This document shows positions 34,789 to 47,900 of a stretch of DNA of 64,000 nucleotides, piece by piece (position 1 is the stretch's first letter; each line of letters opens with the position of its first letter). The notes beneath the pieces are model-generated. The model made no database searches. It was not told the DNA's origin and saw nothing but the letters and a program-made list of their open reading frames with translations. Location of the stretch: positions 5,828,001 through 5,892,000 of the forward strand of contig CAUJLY010000003.1 in NCBI GenBank assembly GCA_963281155.1, written 5' to 3'. This stretch comes from Rhabditophanes sp. KR3021 (Eukaryota > Nematoda > Chromadorea > Rhabditida > Alloionematidae). Made by a program: the position numbers and the translations under genes.

Positions 34789-37700
34789 TTATTCTTTAAT
34801 CAATTCCGCATCTAAGGCTAATGAATAGAACGCTGATTCCTTATTCGAAAGTAAATTGGCTGGAGTGTCAAATTCAATTATATTTCCCTGATCCATAACC
34901 ATAATTCTGTCGTAATGTAAAAGAGTGTCGATCCTATGGGCAATTGCGATTATTGTTGAGTCAGTAAATTCATTTCGTATTGTTTCTTGTATTAGTTGAT
35001 CAGTTTGTTGATCAACACTTGATGACATTTCATCTAAAACTATGATCTGAGATCGACGTAGAAGGGCTCGTGTAAGACAGAGCAGTTGTTTTTGCCCCTG
35101 ACTGAAATTTGATCCTCCCTCAGTAACAATTGTTTGAAGTCCATTATCTAATTTGTTGAGCACGAAATCTTTCATATGCGAATGTTCAAGCGCTTCCCAT
35201 ATTTGTTCATTTGTATGCTCATTAAAAGGTGATAAATTAAAGGATAAATCAGTCGATGAAAAGAGAACGGGATCTTGAGGCACAATTGTAATTTTAGATC
35301 GTAAGTCATGAAGCCCGATCTCAGAAATGTCTACGTCGTCAATCAAAATTCTCCCCTCCGCAGCTTCAATCATTCGGAACAAGCCAAAGGCAAGAGATGA
35401 CTTTCCGCTTCCTGTTCTACCAACCAATCCTACTTTTTCACCTCCTTTAATTGTAACATTAAGATTGTTAATTACTAAATCCAATCCTTCCCGGTATCTT
35501 GTTGAATAATTGTGAAATTGAATTTCACCTTTGGAAGGCCAGTTAGTTAAGGATTTTCCTTTTTCATTTCTCCATTCCCGTTCATTATCCATCGTAGAAT
35601 ACTCTGAAATACGCTCAACACTCACGATGTTAGTTTCAAGTTGTACCAAGCATCTAATAGCAAACATGAAGATATCAGTGATTGACATTGAGTATGTTAT
35701 ACTAAAAATAACATTGAAGTTAATGATTGGGTTTTTACCTTAATGCAATTATTCCTGGTGATGTAATCCACTCCATTTCCTTAGATATGGCTCCAAACAA
35801 AGCAGCAAAGAATATAACACAAGATCCGATAAATTGCAAGCGTATGGATGACCATCTGTTAGCTGCATTACTTAAATACCTTACTTTGATTAATGTATCA
35901 ATTCTTTCATCTGATGTCTTGATAAATGATTCTGATTTGCCATATGCTCTTATATTTGAAGCTCCTTCAATGGATTCTTTAAAATGGGAGTAAATAGGTG
36001 ATTTAGCAATTCCATCAATTCTTTGTAACTGGCGTAGAGAAGGAATAAATGATCGCAAACTTGTCCAATAAAGAAAACCTAGTGGAAAGATAATAAAGAA
36101 AAAGATTGGTGTTGTGTACACAATTAAAAATACAGCAAAACTTATTTGACAGACACACATCGTAAAATATCTAAAAGAAATAGGAAGCGTACTATCTATA
36201 TCATTGATATTTTTTCCAAGTCTTTGCAAAATTCTCCCTAATGGAGTTGTGTCAAAAAATTGCATCGGAGAATGTAAGACATTTACTAATAAAACTGTAT
36301 GTAATTTTTCCGAAGCTGTTAGTCCTCCATGAATCAATGCAAGCAATGAACAAATAAATGCCATTGACTCAAATCCACCAAAACTACCAAATACTATTAG
36401 TCTTGCTTCGAGACTTATATTTGAGTCTGTTTCATTATTTACAATTTTAACATATGAATCTGACCACTTGGTTAGCCAAAAACTTCTTGACATAGACAGC
36501 ACATTTTCACATACGTATCCAATAATAAAGCAGGAAACAAATACATATGAAGTTGCTTTGAAATAAGTTAGATATACATCCATTTTTACACTTCCGGTTT
36601 CTAAAAATTCTTTAGTCATTATGGCTCCCGATGATTCTTTATCATTGTCTTCACTAATATCTATTTTTTGCGATGTGAGTAAAGGAGCGCTGAGATCATC
36701 ATAATCTGATAATGTTGAAATATTATCAAAATCAAGTTCGTCAGATTCAGTCGAATTTTCTGAACCAGTATCTTTTTCGATATCTCTCTTAAATGCCGAG
36801 AAGAATGGATCATTTATAAGATTTTCATACGTTCCACATCTTCTAATTAGCGAATCTTCCATCATGATAATTAGATCTGCCTTATCCAATAAAGCAGTAT
36901 TATTTGTTACCAAAACTCTTGTTTTGTTTCTTAATATGCCCTCTGGTCCTATAACATTGTCAAAAATATGTTTGCCAACGTGACTATCCACAGCTGCCAA
37001 CGGATCGTCTAACAAAACAATTGAGTTATTTGAATAGCAAGCTACTGCTAGTCCTATTCTAGCTTTTTGACCTCCCGACAAGTTTATACCTAAAAGACAA
37101 AATTAAAAATATCACTTATATTTAATTACCTTTTTCTCCTATTTCTGTTAAATCAGAATTTGGAAAATTTGGAAGGTCCTTATCTAAAGTACATGCTCTT
37201 AAAACTTTGTGATATGCCTTCTCATTATAAGGAGATCCAAACAATATATTTTCTCTTATGGTCCAATTTAAAATCCAAGGTGTCTGTGGAGCATACGCGA
37301 TTGTTCCATTAATAGTCACAGTGGTTTCTCCGTTCATTTTGGGCATTTCACCTAACATTGCTTGGAGCAAAGAAGATTTGCCACTTCCTACTCTCCCTAT
37401 AACAATTACTAACTGCCCCTTGTCGATATTCAAATTGACATTGCATAGATTGCTTTTACTGTCACACAAATTGTCCCATGAAAATTGACCATTATCAATA
37501 GTGATAGCGCTTTTGATATCATTTGTATCAACAATCTTAGTTACACCATCTTCTTTTATTTCATCTGAAACAAAGAAGTCCTTCAATCTTTTGTTACTGA
37601 CAGACACTTGAACAATCAAGTTAACCCAAAGACTTATTTGCAAAATTGGTGTACGCAATGAATTCATTAAAACCATCGAAACAAATGCTATTTGAGGGGT

Positions 37701-39468
37701 CAACGCGTTGTTTTCTCTGTCTATTAAAGTAAACGTTAAGAATGTCAAAAACGTTACCAGAAAAATAGAACTTTGATTTAGGGTTTCAATAGCAGCTCTG
37801 ATTAAAGAAAATCTTTTGATATTATGTAATTCTTTAGCACGGATTTTTTCAACCATTTCAGATATTGGTAGTTCCCACGCGTAAAGCTTGATTACCTGAA
37901 ATATGTAATAATTAAGTTATTCTAATAAAATATTTACTTTAATCCCATTTAATATTTCATTGCATAATTTGATCCTCTCGTCTTTACATTTCATTTGAGT
38001 TGTTTCATATTTCTTTAGAAATCCCGATGAATAGTAATTGAGGGGCATAAAAGCTACCATCACCAATGCTCCAACAATTGCGGAAGGTCCTGAAAACTTT
38101 AATTAAATTGCATATTGATTAAATACTCACCCAAAAGTATGACCAAATATATTAAACAGGCAATAATTTGCAAAGGAGCACTAATCATCTGAAGAATGTT
38201 CCATGCGACTTGTTGGTAGCGATCTACGTCAATCGCCATTATATTTACAATTTCACCTATTGTTTTATCCTTCCTAGCAATCATAGAAAGTTTAAGAGTT
38301 TTCCGGAATGTTGCTGATGTCAACGTTGTTTGAGTTTTGGTCCCAATTCGGTACATGACATAAAATTGGTAATTAATTATTAAACTACGTGCTTGAGAAG
38401 CCAAAAACATTAAAATTGCATATGAAACACCAACCCACAACGGAGAAGTTTTGTCTGATACAAAATTGATCATTTGATGGAGTAGAAAAGGATTCCCGAA
38501 TAAAAGAATCTCACCACATAATTTTAATAAACTTGCAGTTATTAATTCATACTTGAACATTTTATATAAAGCTAGCAAAATTGATGGAGGCGAAGGTTTC
38601 TTTGCATTTCCATTTTTTTCACATAAATGAAGGTCATTATAATATTTGTTAATTACTGGACCCCAATGTTTCATCCATAAAACTTCTAAATGAGTACTTG
38701 TACTTCCTTCATTCAAATCATATAAATCATCCATTTCAAGATCTTTATCCTTCCCTGTCTTTATAAATGAATTGAACCAGCTCAGTGTTAGTCTAGACAA
38801 AAATGAAGAAAACAATTCAGGTGAAGGATGACGACCTTTAGCATAAAACGGTCTTGCTGATGCATCAGAAAGAGTAAATAAAATACACTGAGCAATGAAT
38901 GTTATATAAATAATTGAAAATATCAATGTTCCAGCAAAAGGTATATTATGTTCATTTTTATAGATGGCATAAATTTCAGGCAAACAACATATTGCAAACA
39001 GAAACCATGTTATATGCAATATCCCTGAGGTTAAAATTCCACGTACTTTACATATGTATTGAGCACCCAACATTCCAATCTATTTATACCTTATATATTT
39101 AAAAATATTTAACAACTTACAAATGTTACTATCCAAATAAAAGCGTATTTTGAGGTTATGACAGTCGAACAACTATCAAACCCAATTAATTCCATAAACA
39201 TTGGAAAAATTGACATTATCAAAGCAATATAAGTTAATGAAAATTTGAGCACCATTAAATTATTCCAATTTAAAGGTACGGCAAAAGGTCTTAAGCTAAA
39301 TCTGTGCGAATATAATAAAAATATTGGCATCATCAGCCAGAAAAAAATAGCAGGAACCCATGCAATAACTCTTTGCCTATTGCATTCATCAATAACAGGC
39401 AGAGAAGGTGATTGAATTGTGCCATTATCGGACCAGAATATATCTCCGCAGAGAGGATGTTTCAGCAT
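34789..39468 (-). CDS. ABC transporter subfamily C (MRP-type), full length
   Basis: Six exons (39468-39121, 39079-38131, 38089-37938, 37895-37130, 37089-35739, 35701-34789) join in phase to 1492 residues. The layout is an N-terminal TMD0, TMD1, NBD1, TMD2, NBD2, as in ABCC1. NBD1 has Walker A GRVGSGKSS (~residue 650), signature LSGGQKAR (~742) and Walker B IVLLDDPLAAVDSHVG, with the Asp-Asp typical of the degenerate ABCC first site. Its switch position reads VTNN, with Asn where His is usual. NBD2 has Walker A GRTGSGKSS (~1286), signature FSQGQKQ, Walker B IIVLDEMSSSVD with the catalytic Glu, and the switch His in IAIAHRID. Family members export organic anions and glutathione conjugates across the plasma membrane. 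The substrate is unknown here. Confidence 0.93.
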
Positions 39469-39795
39469 TCTAAAATTAATAAAGTATGTGTTAGTTAAAT
39501 TGACTTTATAGTAAGTAACAATTACAGAAGGATTGGGTTATATTTATAATGTTAACTGATGATAAAGGATGCTTGTTCCCAAGCATCCGGGCAAAATACT
39601 TGCATTCCGCTCTTTCTTTTTATATTATTACCACCTTTCTCATTCCTTTTCATGTCATAATCACGAGCGCTTGCTCTTCTTTTCTCTTTTAATAAACAGT
39701 TTAAGCACGTTAAGTGTAAATTAAGATAGATTCATCCCTACGAATCTATATTAATTATCATCAGAAGCTATAAAATTTCCTTATAATTAAACCTG
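39469..39795. other. Intergenic region upstream of the ABC transporter
   Basis: Presumed promoter of the minus-strand transporter. No specific element was recognised. Confidence 0.4.
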
Positions 39796-40303
39796 AAATT
39801 CCGTAAATTAGTCTGAAAGTTTTTTTTCGTGAAAGACTTAAATGCCTCCCCTGCCCAGCAGAAAGGAGATATCAAAATTTTTTTAACGATTTAGGTATAA
39901 AAAAACCGTGGCTTTCAAACTGCATTAACAGAATTTTCAAAAAATATATATTGCTCCAGGGGCATAGGATTAAAGGGTCGGAGACCTTGATTTTTTCCAG
40001 ACTTGCTTCAGGAATGAGTCTTAAACTGATATTATGAAAAAACTGAGTCTAATGGCTTATTTATGAAATGAAGGGCTTGAGGGTTCGCTTGCTAGGACGA
40101 CTAATAAGGGAAGACCACAAGTGGTAAAAAAAATGTTTTTTTGTACTATGTTTATAAGTGTCAAAATAGGTTTGCATTAATCAACGCTCTTGTCTAGAAA
40201 GTTAAAATCTCATTTGGTTAGGGATAAGCCGCCTACAAGGCAATCATAAAAAAAAGTCTCGAAAAGGTGTATTCCGAATCTGGTAATATTCTTAATTCCC
40301 TAG
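39796..40303 (+). repeat. Dispersed repeat, copy 2 (longest)
   Basis: This is the fullest of three copies in the window. It shares CTTAAATGCCTCCCCTGCCC and TGGCTTTCAAACTGCATTAA with copy 1, and AAATTCCGTAAAT plus the central region with copy 3. An internal stretch (40046-40254) is absent from copy 1. The reading frame seen in copy 1 is broken by TAG and TAA here, but RGFQTALTEF survives. Confidence 0.8.
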
Positions 40304-40932
40304 AATATATGCCCATCATATATTCACTTATCGTCTTGAACTTTACTTATATTTGAATACTCGTCTTCTAACAGTTTGTTTGAAATCACAAATTGTAATT
40401 GGAAATTCTTTAAAAATAACATGCTTCATATTTTAATTTTTGTAAGATCTTTTCTAATCTAAATAAGCTAACTGGTTACAAACAATTTCACTGAATATTG
40501 TAGGCATCAAACCAAGTTTGTTTTTTGCCAATTTTTGGATAGGTAGCACGCTTACTTGCCACGTCATGTGCATATTAGCATTTTATGTATGCATATTATC
40601 TTATTATATAAACAATATGATACATCTGTACATAATAAGGATTTTTTACTAATGTCCTGTATATTTACACTTGTTTATTGAACTTCCGCAATCTCATTAA
40701 ATGTAAGTGTTATGTTAAAATAGAGTTAAATTGAATTGATCATTTAAAAAATGGGCACTTTTTATTGTATAGGTCGTATATTTTGAAATGATAAAGAGAT
40801 TGTAGTTGTATGTTTATAAACTTAACAATCTATTCAACAAGTATTTATAATTAGTTTGTCAATGAAAATCAGTGATAAACAATTTATTAAATAATTTCAG
40901 ATTAGAATAACTACAACTCATACAAAATTTTA
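40304..40932. other. Intergenic DNA and hyccin 3' UTR
   Basis: The right end holds the hyccin 3' UTR with an AATAAA (minus) near 40883-40888. Nothing else was seen. Confidence 0.5.
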
Positions 40933-42208
40933 TTATATTATGACCTTTTGTTCGTTTTCAAGTACACCTGCCTCTATCAAATCATGTTTGATATCATGTT
41001 TCAGAGCATGCATCTTTTTCTTTAAACCACCAACAGAATCCTTGATAGCATCATGCATCTTTTTGTGATGGTGACTATGTTCGTCTTCTTCTCCTTTAAC
41101 AATAGGAATATCTTCTGGCATTTTCTTGATGCGAAGTGAAGCATTCGTAAGCATAGCTTTTTCCTTTTTAACTCTCGGCAGTGTGTACATTAATTCATGT
41201 GAATTTTTGGAAGGTGAATTTTCCAATAAGTTATGAATTACTGCTCTTGTTACAAGCAAAATTTCTGATAACATATCGTGATGAGCTCTTTGATGGATAG
41301 CCTCCAATGCTCTTAATGCAAGATCCGCATTAAAATTGTAGATTGAATAATATACACCAGTCAACATTTCTCGTACAAATATGGCATTAATCGGAATTCT
41401 ATTTCTTTCAGAAAAGTTGTCCAATATTTCAGTAGCATGCTTTGTTCCTATGATTTTCTGCCTTAATGTCGTGGTTGGGAAATTGAATCCAGAATGTGTC
41501 ACACATAATGCTAATACACAAAGAGATCTCCCAATTATTTCGGGTTGAAGTCTAGGCAAGTTTGTATTAATTGATCTGATGAGGCGATTGATGACAATGT
41601 ATCTATTTTCTGCAGACATTCTTTCAACTGCAGGATATGGTCCGATTTTAACTGAATACAAGGATTCAGTGTCACCATCACATCTCATTTGAGTAACTTC
41701 GTTTGTTTTTAAACCCATTTTGACAGGATCATGGTAGATTGAAGGACATATGACAGAAGGAATTCTGATTTCCTCGCGTTTCTTTTCCATATCAGAAGAT
41801 CCTGGTCCCTTCGCTAATATTTCCTCGTTGTAAATTGCAATGAAGAAGTTTTCAAAGATAACTGCTTTTTGTTTTTGTCTCTTTGATATGACAGTAAAAT
41901 AGATTGTTAAGAAGGACGGGATTAATTGAAGGGCAAAGTAGCGAAATACACCTAAAAATATTATACATTTAATTTGTAAACATCACCGAACCTTTCTTAT
42001 AATACAAAAACAAAATCTGAGCCACGATAGGTTGAATCAAATGAATTTGGTCATAGTGATTGTTTACGTACTGAATCAAAAGTTGCGTGTTGAGGGTAAG
42101 TGAGTCTAAAAATTTGCTGTACTCTTCCATTGAGGCACCGGGATTTTCTATTATGGCGGAATTCGAACCTATAGATGATAACCAGTCTTGAAGTTGCTGT
42201 GAATTCAT
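40933..42208 (-). CDS. FAM126A: Hyccin (FAM126 family)
   Basis: Two exons (42208-41992 and 41951-40933; a 40 bp intron with an unusual GTTCGG donor) give 411 residues. The conserved hyccin core is visible. It runs from MNSQQLQDWLSSIG and IQPIVAQILFLYYKKGVFRYF through LRFALQLIPSFLT-type helices to the middle IGPYPAVERMSAENRYIVI and NFPTTTLRQKIIGTKHATEI. The C-terminus is His/Lys-rich and divergent. Hyccin stabilises the EFR3-TTC7 complex that recruits phosphatidylinositol 4-kinase alpha to the plasma membrane. TTTTCAG lies 8 bases before the ATG, a likely trans-splice acceptor. Vertebrate proteins are longer at the C-terminus. Confidence 0.88.
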
Positions 42209-42535
42209 GGTTCGCTCTGAAAAGTATAGGTTTGGTTATTTATTTTCGATAAATTAAAATAAAGATTAAAGACGAATGATAATCAATGAGGATTAGCAAA
42301 AATAGGGGGCAATATTTTAATCTAGCGTCTTTGGCACTTCTCACATGTAGTAACCGATAAAAAATGAACCTGTATTGCACAACACATTTAAATAGTACAA
42401 TACACGGATATATTCTATACTATTATCGTCATCTTCAATCTGCAAATACACTTTAGTCCAACCCCAATCTTTTCGACTCACACACCACCAATTTCAAACG
42501 CAATTATTAACTTCTAATTAAATATTTCCTAACAA
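42209..42535. promoter_or_regulatory. Compact divergent promoter between hyccin and TFIIH p52
   Basis: The two start codons are 327 bp apart on opposite strands with no other gene between them, so this interval must hold both core promoters and 5' UTRs. No TATA box or named site was assigned. Confidence 0.6.
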
Positions 42536-44913
42536 ATGGCTGAATTAATTGCGGATCGTCCTTTACTGAAGTATCTAGTCGAATTAAGTGATAAAGAGTT
42601 GATGGAATGTTACACATCTGTACCAATTTGCCTGGTTGTATTTCGGATGTTGCCAAAGATATCCCAAGCTATTGTAACAAAGATATTGTGGAATAAATTA
42701 GCTAATTGGAAGAAATCTTTTAATAAGGAACAGATTATTAATGTCAAGGGACATATTATCTTATTGTACAGATTAAAGATTATTGAGGTATGTTAAAGGG
42801 CACAAATATTTATTAAATTTAAAGATGGCAATCAAAGTAATTATTGAAATTAGTCATCGGAAGTCATCTTAAGATCGAACAGCATTTTAATCAAAATACC
42901 AGCAACATCACATGCATTGACAAAATTGAGCACGTAGACGCCAGGCATGTTACATTTGCCGTAACCCCAGTTGGTCATCTTGTTTGATTCTTTCCATTAA
43001 GATAAACTCAAGATTCTCAGCAAATTATTTAGAAGGTACTGGAAGCTTGAGATGGTGAATATTGGCTTGATTGTTTTTGATCTTGTCCAATCTAAACTCT
43101 CTTCTGTCGAAGAAATTGCCATTCTTCAAAACATGATTGTACTTTTGAAAGTGTTGACTAATCCGGTCATCATTTTTTGATTCGCCTACATAGAACATTT
43201 GTTTCTTGAAGACTGAGTAGTTGGTAAGAATATCATCGGCATTTCTTGAGTCAAGGAGAAAATAGGCGTAAGTTTGACATTCCTCAGACGCAGTTTTCCA
43301 TCCAGGCCAAATGTTGTTCAACCATTTGGAGGTATTGTGTTTTAGCTCATTTCTGCACAACCACGTAATTGAATATGAACAGCTAATTGTTCTACTGCTA
43401 CCAAGAACCAACTTTCTATGATTGACTAAGACTCTCGAATGTTCATGCATTCTTTCAACTTGCCTTGGCTTTAAATTGTTTACAGAATTAAAAAATGTTC
43501 CTTCATAAAGATACCGTGGATATATAGTTTCATAACAATGTACATTTTTATAAACAATGCAATAATTATTTAAAATTTACGCAGGATCCGCAGAATTTCG
43601 ACATGGAGTTGAATCATGAGTTCAAGGCTAACTATTTGACAGGTGTGATGAAAGGTAATCAGTGTTGTGTCGATTTGGAGATAGCCGAGCTTCTGGATAA
43701 AAAAGCAAAGAGGACTGCCAAGAAAGATCTCAGTGGCAAAGCAAATGAGAGGTGGGAATGCATCTTGAAATATCTGGCTTTGCCATCTGAACAAAGTGCT
43801 AAAGAAGTTAGTAGTGGCACAAAGGTTCTTTTTGGCGGGATCGGCTTTGTCAGAACAAATGAACGAGACATCCGTCATAACAATTCGGGGACGGAAATTA
43901 CTAGTACTGGATTTCAGTTTTTGTTGCTTAACAGAGTAGAACAACTTTGGACATATGTGCTTGAATACTTTAGATTCAACAAGAATTCCGAGATATTTGA
44001 GTGTTTTGAATTTTTGCTCAAATTAACTTTATTGGTCAACTTTAATAATGAAGGAGTAAAAGACCTCAAAAATGCGGGGACCATCCAAAGCTTAATTGCA
44101 AGCAAAGGAAGCGACAATGACGATGGATCAGACCTCGAAGTCAGTCAAATGGCTTTCTCAACTGTAACTAAAAAGAAATCCGGTCTACAAATGAAAGCTT
44201 ACAAGATAAACGACAATTGGTCTGAAAAGTTAAAAGGTTTCTTCAGTCATCTTCGCGAATTAGGTCTTATTTTCACCCGCAAATCCAAAGACGGCTTTTT
44301 CTTCCTTACTCCTTTACTAAATAACTTAGCTGTTCCTTCAACATCAATTGAAAATATGCAAGAGGCAAACAAGAATGCAGGCTTTATTATGGTTGAAAGC
44401 AATTATCGTATCTATGCCTATTCAAACAACGTCCTTCAACTAACTATATTGTCAGCTTTCACGGAAATGTTGTATAGATTTGAAGACTTGGCTGTTGGAG
44501 TTTTGACGAGAGAATCGGTGAGAAGAGCCATGTCTGTTGGTATCACTTCAAAACAAATTATTACCTTCCTCCGTGCTAATTCAAAACAGGAGGCAGTTGA
44601 AAAGTATGGATCGATGTATTGTGTTCCTGTCACCATTTCAGATCAGGTAAGTGTTTGTTTATTTTTATTTAAAGTACCTATTTTTTAGCTATCTTTATGG
44701 GAACAAGAAAGACAAAGAATTACATCTGTAGAAGCCTTTTATATGGAGAATTTCGATTCGAATGACGAGTTTAAGGCGCTATATGAATTCTGTAAAGAAA
44801 GTGATTTGCTACTTTGGGCAAATGCGGACAACAAAACCTTAATCGCTAAAGCTACGGGACAAAAACAAATTAAAGATTTTATGATTGTATACAAAGAACA
44901 ACAACGTTATTAA
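42536..44913 (+). CDS. GTF2H4: TFIIH core subunit p52 (Tfb2)
   Basis: Three exons (42536-42787, 43585-44646, 44689-44913) give 512 residues, somewhat longer than the 462-residue human protein. Conserved p52 features include the N-terminal LIADRPLLKYLVELSDKELM-like start and NANYLTGV-like HEFKANYLTGVMKG. The interior has RWECILKYLALPSE and GFQFLLLNRVEQLWTYVLEY, the C-terminal half ESNYRIYAYSNNVLQLTILS and GITSKQIITFLRANS, and the final LWEQERQRI segment. p52 anchors and stimulates the XPB helicase in TFIIH during transcription initiation and nucleotide excision repair. The 797 bp first intron contains an antisense pseudogene. An AATAAA follows at 44977-44982. Confidence 0.94.
42850..43560 (-). 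pseudogene. GIY-YIG endonuclease remnant (ANKLE1/LEM-3-like), nested antisense in the p52 intron
   Basis: A 141-codon minus-strand frame (43450-43025), open further upstream to about 43560, contains CQTYAYFLLDSRNADD followed by KQMFYVGESKNDDRISQHFQ. That order and spacing match the GIY-YIG domain of ANKLE1/LEM-3 nucleases (TYxYLLLDPR...FYVGKGKxxR...H). A TAA at about 43025 ends the frame. Homology continues in the same frame as FAENLEFILMERIKQ and then, after a one-base shift, as MTNWGYGKCNMPGVYVLNFV with the conserved LTN-like motif, to a TAA at 42850. The active nuclease cleaves DNA bridges at cell division. This copy lacks an ATG for its N-terminal half and is interrupted, so it is probably dead. 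Family assignment is by motif only. Confidence 0.6.
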
Positions 44914-47900
44914 TTGCACATTTAAAATATGCACCCCATATTACCTATTTAAATTCATATTTCAACTTTTGTTTCCAATAAATCTATGTCTAATGAATCA
45001 AAAATTAATAATAAAACATCCTGCCAAATTAATGTGATAACACCATCAAAATATATTTCCATCTTCCCAATTACAATGATTATTGGCTTATCAAGAGAAG
45101 GAATCAAAAATTAAAACTACTTTTTGTCATCGCATCTCTTCCTTCCATCTGCAACACCCACTTTTTTACGACAGTTCACCTGCTCTTATTTTTTTCAAAT
45201 TAAATTAAAAACTTATGTATATTATGTAAATCAAATACTTATGTAGATTATTTCGTCGCTATCTGAAAATCTAAAACCGAGTAATGCACCTTTTTGTATT
45301 AATTATGCGTTGAATTAGAATTTTCGGTTTTTTTTGAAAATAAATTATAGTTAGATACTTGCACATAATAATTTGTATGGTTAGCTCAGTATTTTTGTAA
45401 CTCAATTGTTGTATATTTGCTGATGATAAATAAAGCGAGACCAACCAAGAAGTATCACTAAATAATAGTTCTTTGGGTTGAAGAAAAATTAAAGTTCTAT
45501 AGATCATCCTCTCTAAATCATGCTATCACAACTTAAATTATACGAAAAGAAAGGACATACGGTTGTGCGAATTGAGCTAACAGAAATTCGATATTCCTAT
45601 AGAATGTTCGGAGACACACACCATTATCAGTTTAAATTTTTTTGATATTCTGCAACACTCTAATATATTATTTATGTTTATTTTAAATTTTTATACATCC
45701 ATTACTTGCAAAACTTTTTCAAACAACATATGTTGATCATTTAGACGTTCTCTGGCGGAAGGTTTTAATCTTATTTTCGGGATACCAGGAAATATCATAT
45801 TTTATCTATATAGTTTCCACACAAACAATTGCGTAACTTTATAAACTTTATTTATTAGTAATAATGGAATATAAAATTATATACTACTGTTAATTGGAAG
45901 TAATTTAACAGTTTATTTGGATATTAATCATCTTGACAAAAGAGATATTATCCAACAACCTCTTTCTATTTCTATTATTTTTGCACCTTTCTTAAATGCT
46001 TTCTATTCTCATTTTTTGAAATCTTACAAAAAAATAAATATTACACATATTCTCGTTTAATAATAAAACACTTTAATATATTGCATTGAACAAATATCAA
46101 GACAGATTTTAACAAAAGGTAAAGGACTAGACCATCATCCCCTTATCATTTCCAAGTACGTGCATATATTTCAAATTTATTTACCACAGAATCAACCTAT
46201 TCTCAGCTTCCTTCTCGTTTTTTATCCTTCTAAATGATAAGCAAATATCCATTGCTGAGTTGTATTTTTGTTATATTACATCAATTGTCGCCCTTTTGCC
46301 TTCATTACAATCAAACAAAAAAAATATAAATTGGCATAGTAACTTTTTTATTGTTTATTAAATATGCATATGTTTTTTAACCAAAAAATGTCTTCTTAAC
46401 TGACAAATAAATCTTATGATTATCCAGTTACTACCATCAAACATATGATAATAATAAGATACATTATATACATCATCCTATCAAAGTAAAAGTACTTTAT
46501 TATTTAAGCTCACCAAAAGGAGGAAGAATCTTATGGATTTTGTTTAGAATAAATTTAAGATATAATATTTTGTGTATGTAGTTTAAATGTATTTTTTGCT
46601 TTAACGAGAAATATACTCTCTTAATGATTTAAAATAGAAAACACTAAAATTTCACTTCCAAATATATACTTATTTTTTGTTTCGTTGGTTCTTTTTTGAA
46701 GTAATTGGATATATTATAAGGATGATGGGGAGAATCAAAAAAATAGGAAAAGAAAAGAGATTTATAAGAAGAAGTGAAGAAGAACGATATTAGACACATG
46801 TTAATATGTATTTAGAATCAAGAGACATGTACGGAGAAAAACCTCATCCGACTATATAATGCCATAAAACAACAAAACATAGCTAGCTAATGTTAATTCC
46901 TAACAAACAACAACCGGTAAATTATGACTCATCCCAGTCAAGTCCTAAATAATATCTCTTTTTGTTAAATTTATTTATATTCATTAAGCCCTTACTAAGA
47001 TATCATACGCTTTCCCTAACCTCGGCTAAAAACATTTCATTTTCTTCTTGGTGGTTTTCTTGACTTCACAACATATCCACAACAAACACTTAGTACAACT
47101 AACTCATTTTTAAAGTTGTTTTTTTGTCAAGCTATATTTAGAAAGAGCTCCTCAGACAAAAAAGAAGAGGTGACAACATTTGGGTTTGTGCCATTTTGAT
47201 GCTTTTATTTAATAATAATGTTTGAACTATTTTTTATTTCATTTATCATAATAATTAAATTAACTTTTTAATTACTTTTGTACCTAAATAAGTTGTAGTT
47301 ACATGAAATTATAACATTCTTTCTTTAATTGCTAACTCTGCGTAACAAACATTCGTTTGGTTTTTTTGCTGCTACACAACAAAAAAGGTAAATGATCACC
47401 GGTGATATATCTAATATAAATGTAAAATAAAATAATATAATACCGTACTGTGGTGTAATTTCCGTTTTATTAGTCTATTAATCTTTTTCTATAAAAATTA
47501 CCTTAAAAAATGACAACGTAACCATGTGAGAATGGTCTTGATGAAAATAAAAAGGTGTATGCTTCTGTCTTTCTTAAATATATTTTTTTGATTAGAATTG
47601 ATAATTATCTAGCCGATGTCAGGCTAGTTTTTTTGATTAAATTATAATTTTTGGATTGACATGGTAGTTATGGCAAAGTGGGGATGATATGTGAATTTGC
47701 GATTGATACAAAAGTACATTTATATTTGTAGATTAAATATTTTTGATCCATCCACATACCTTTTTATTATTATCAGGTCAGTGACGAGAAGACTTCAGGG
47801 GCTACGAAGAAAGTTTACCACGAGAGATAACAAATGAAACATAATAGTTGTCGTGTATATGTTAATATAAGGTGAGCGTGTGATAACTGAATAATCCCCC

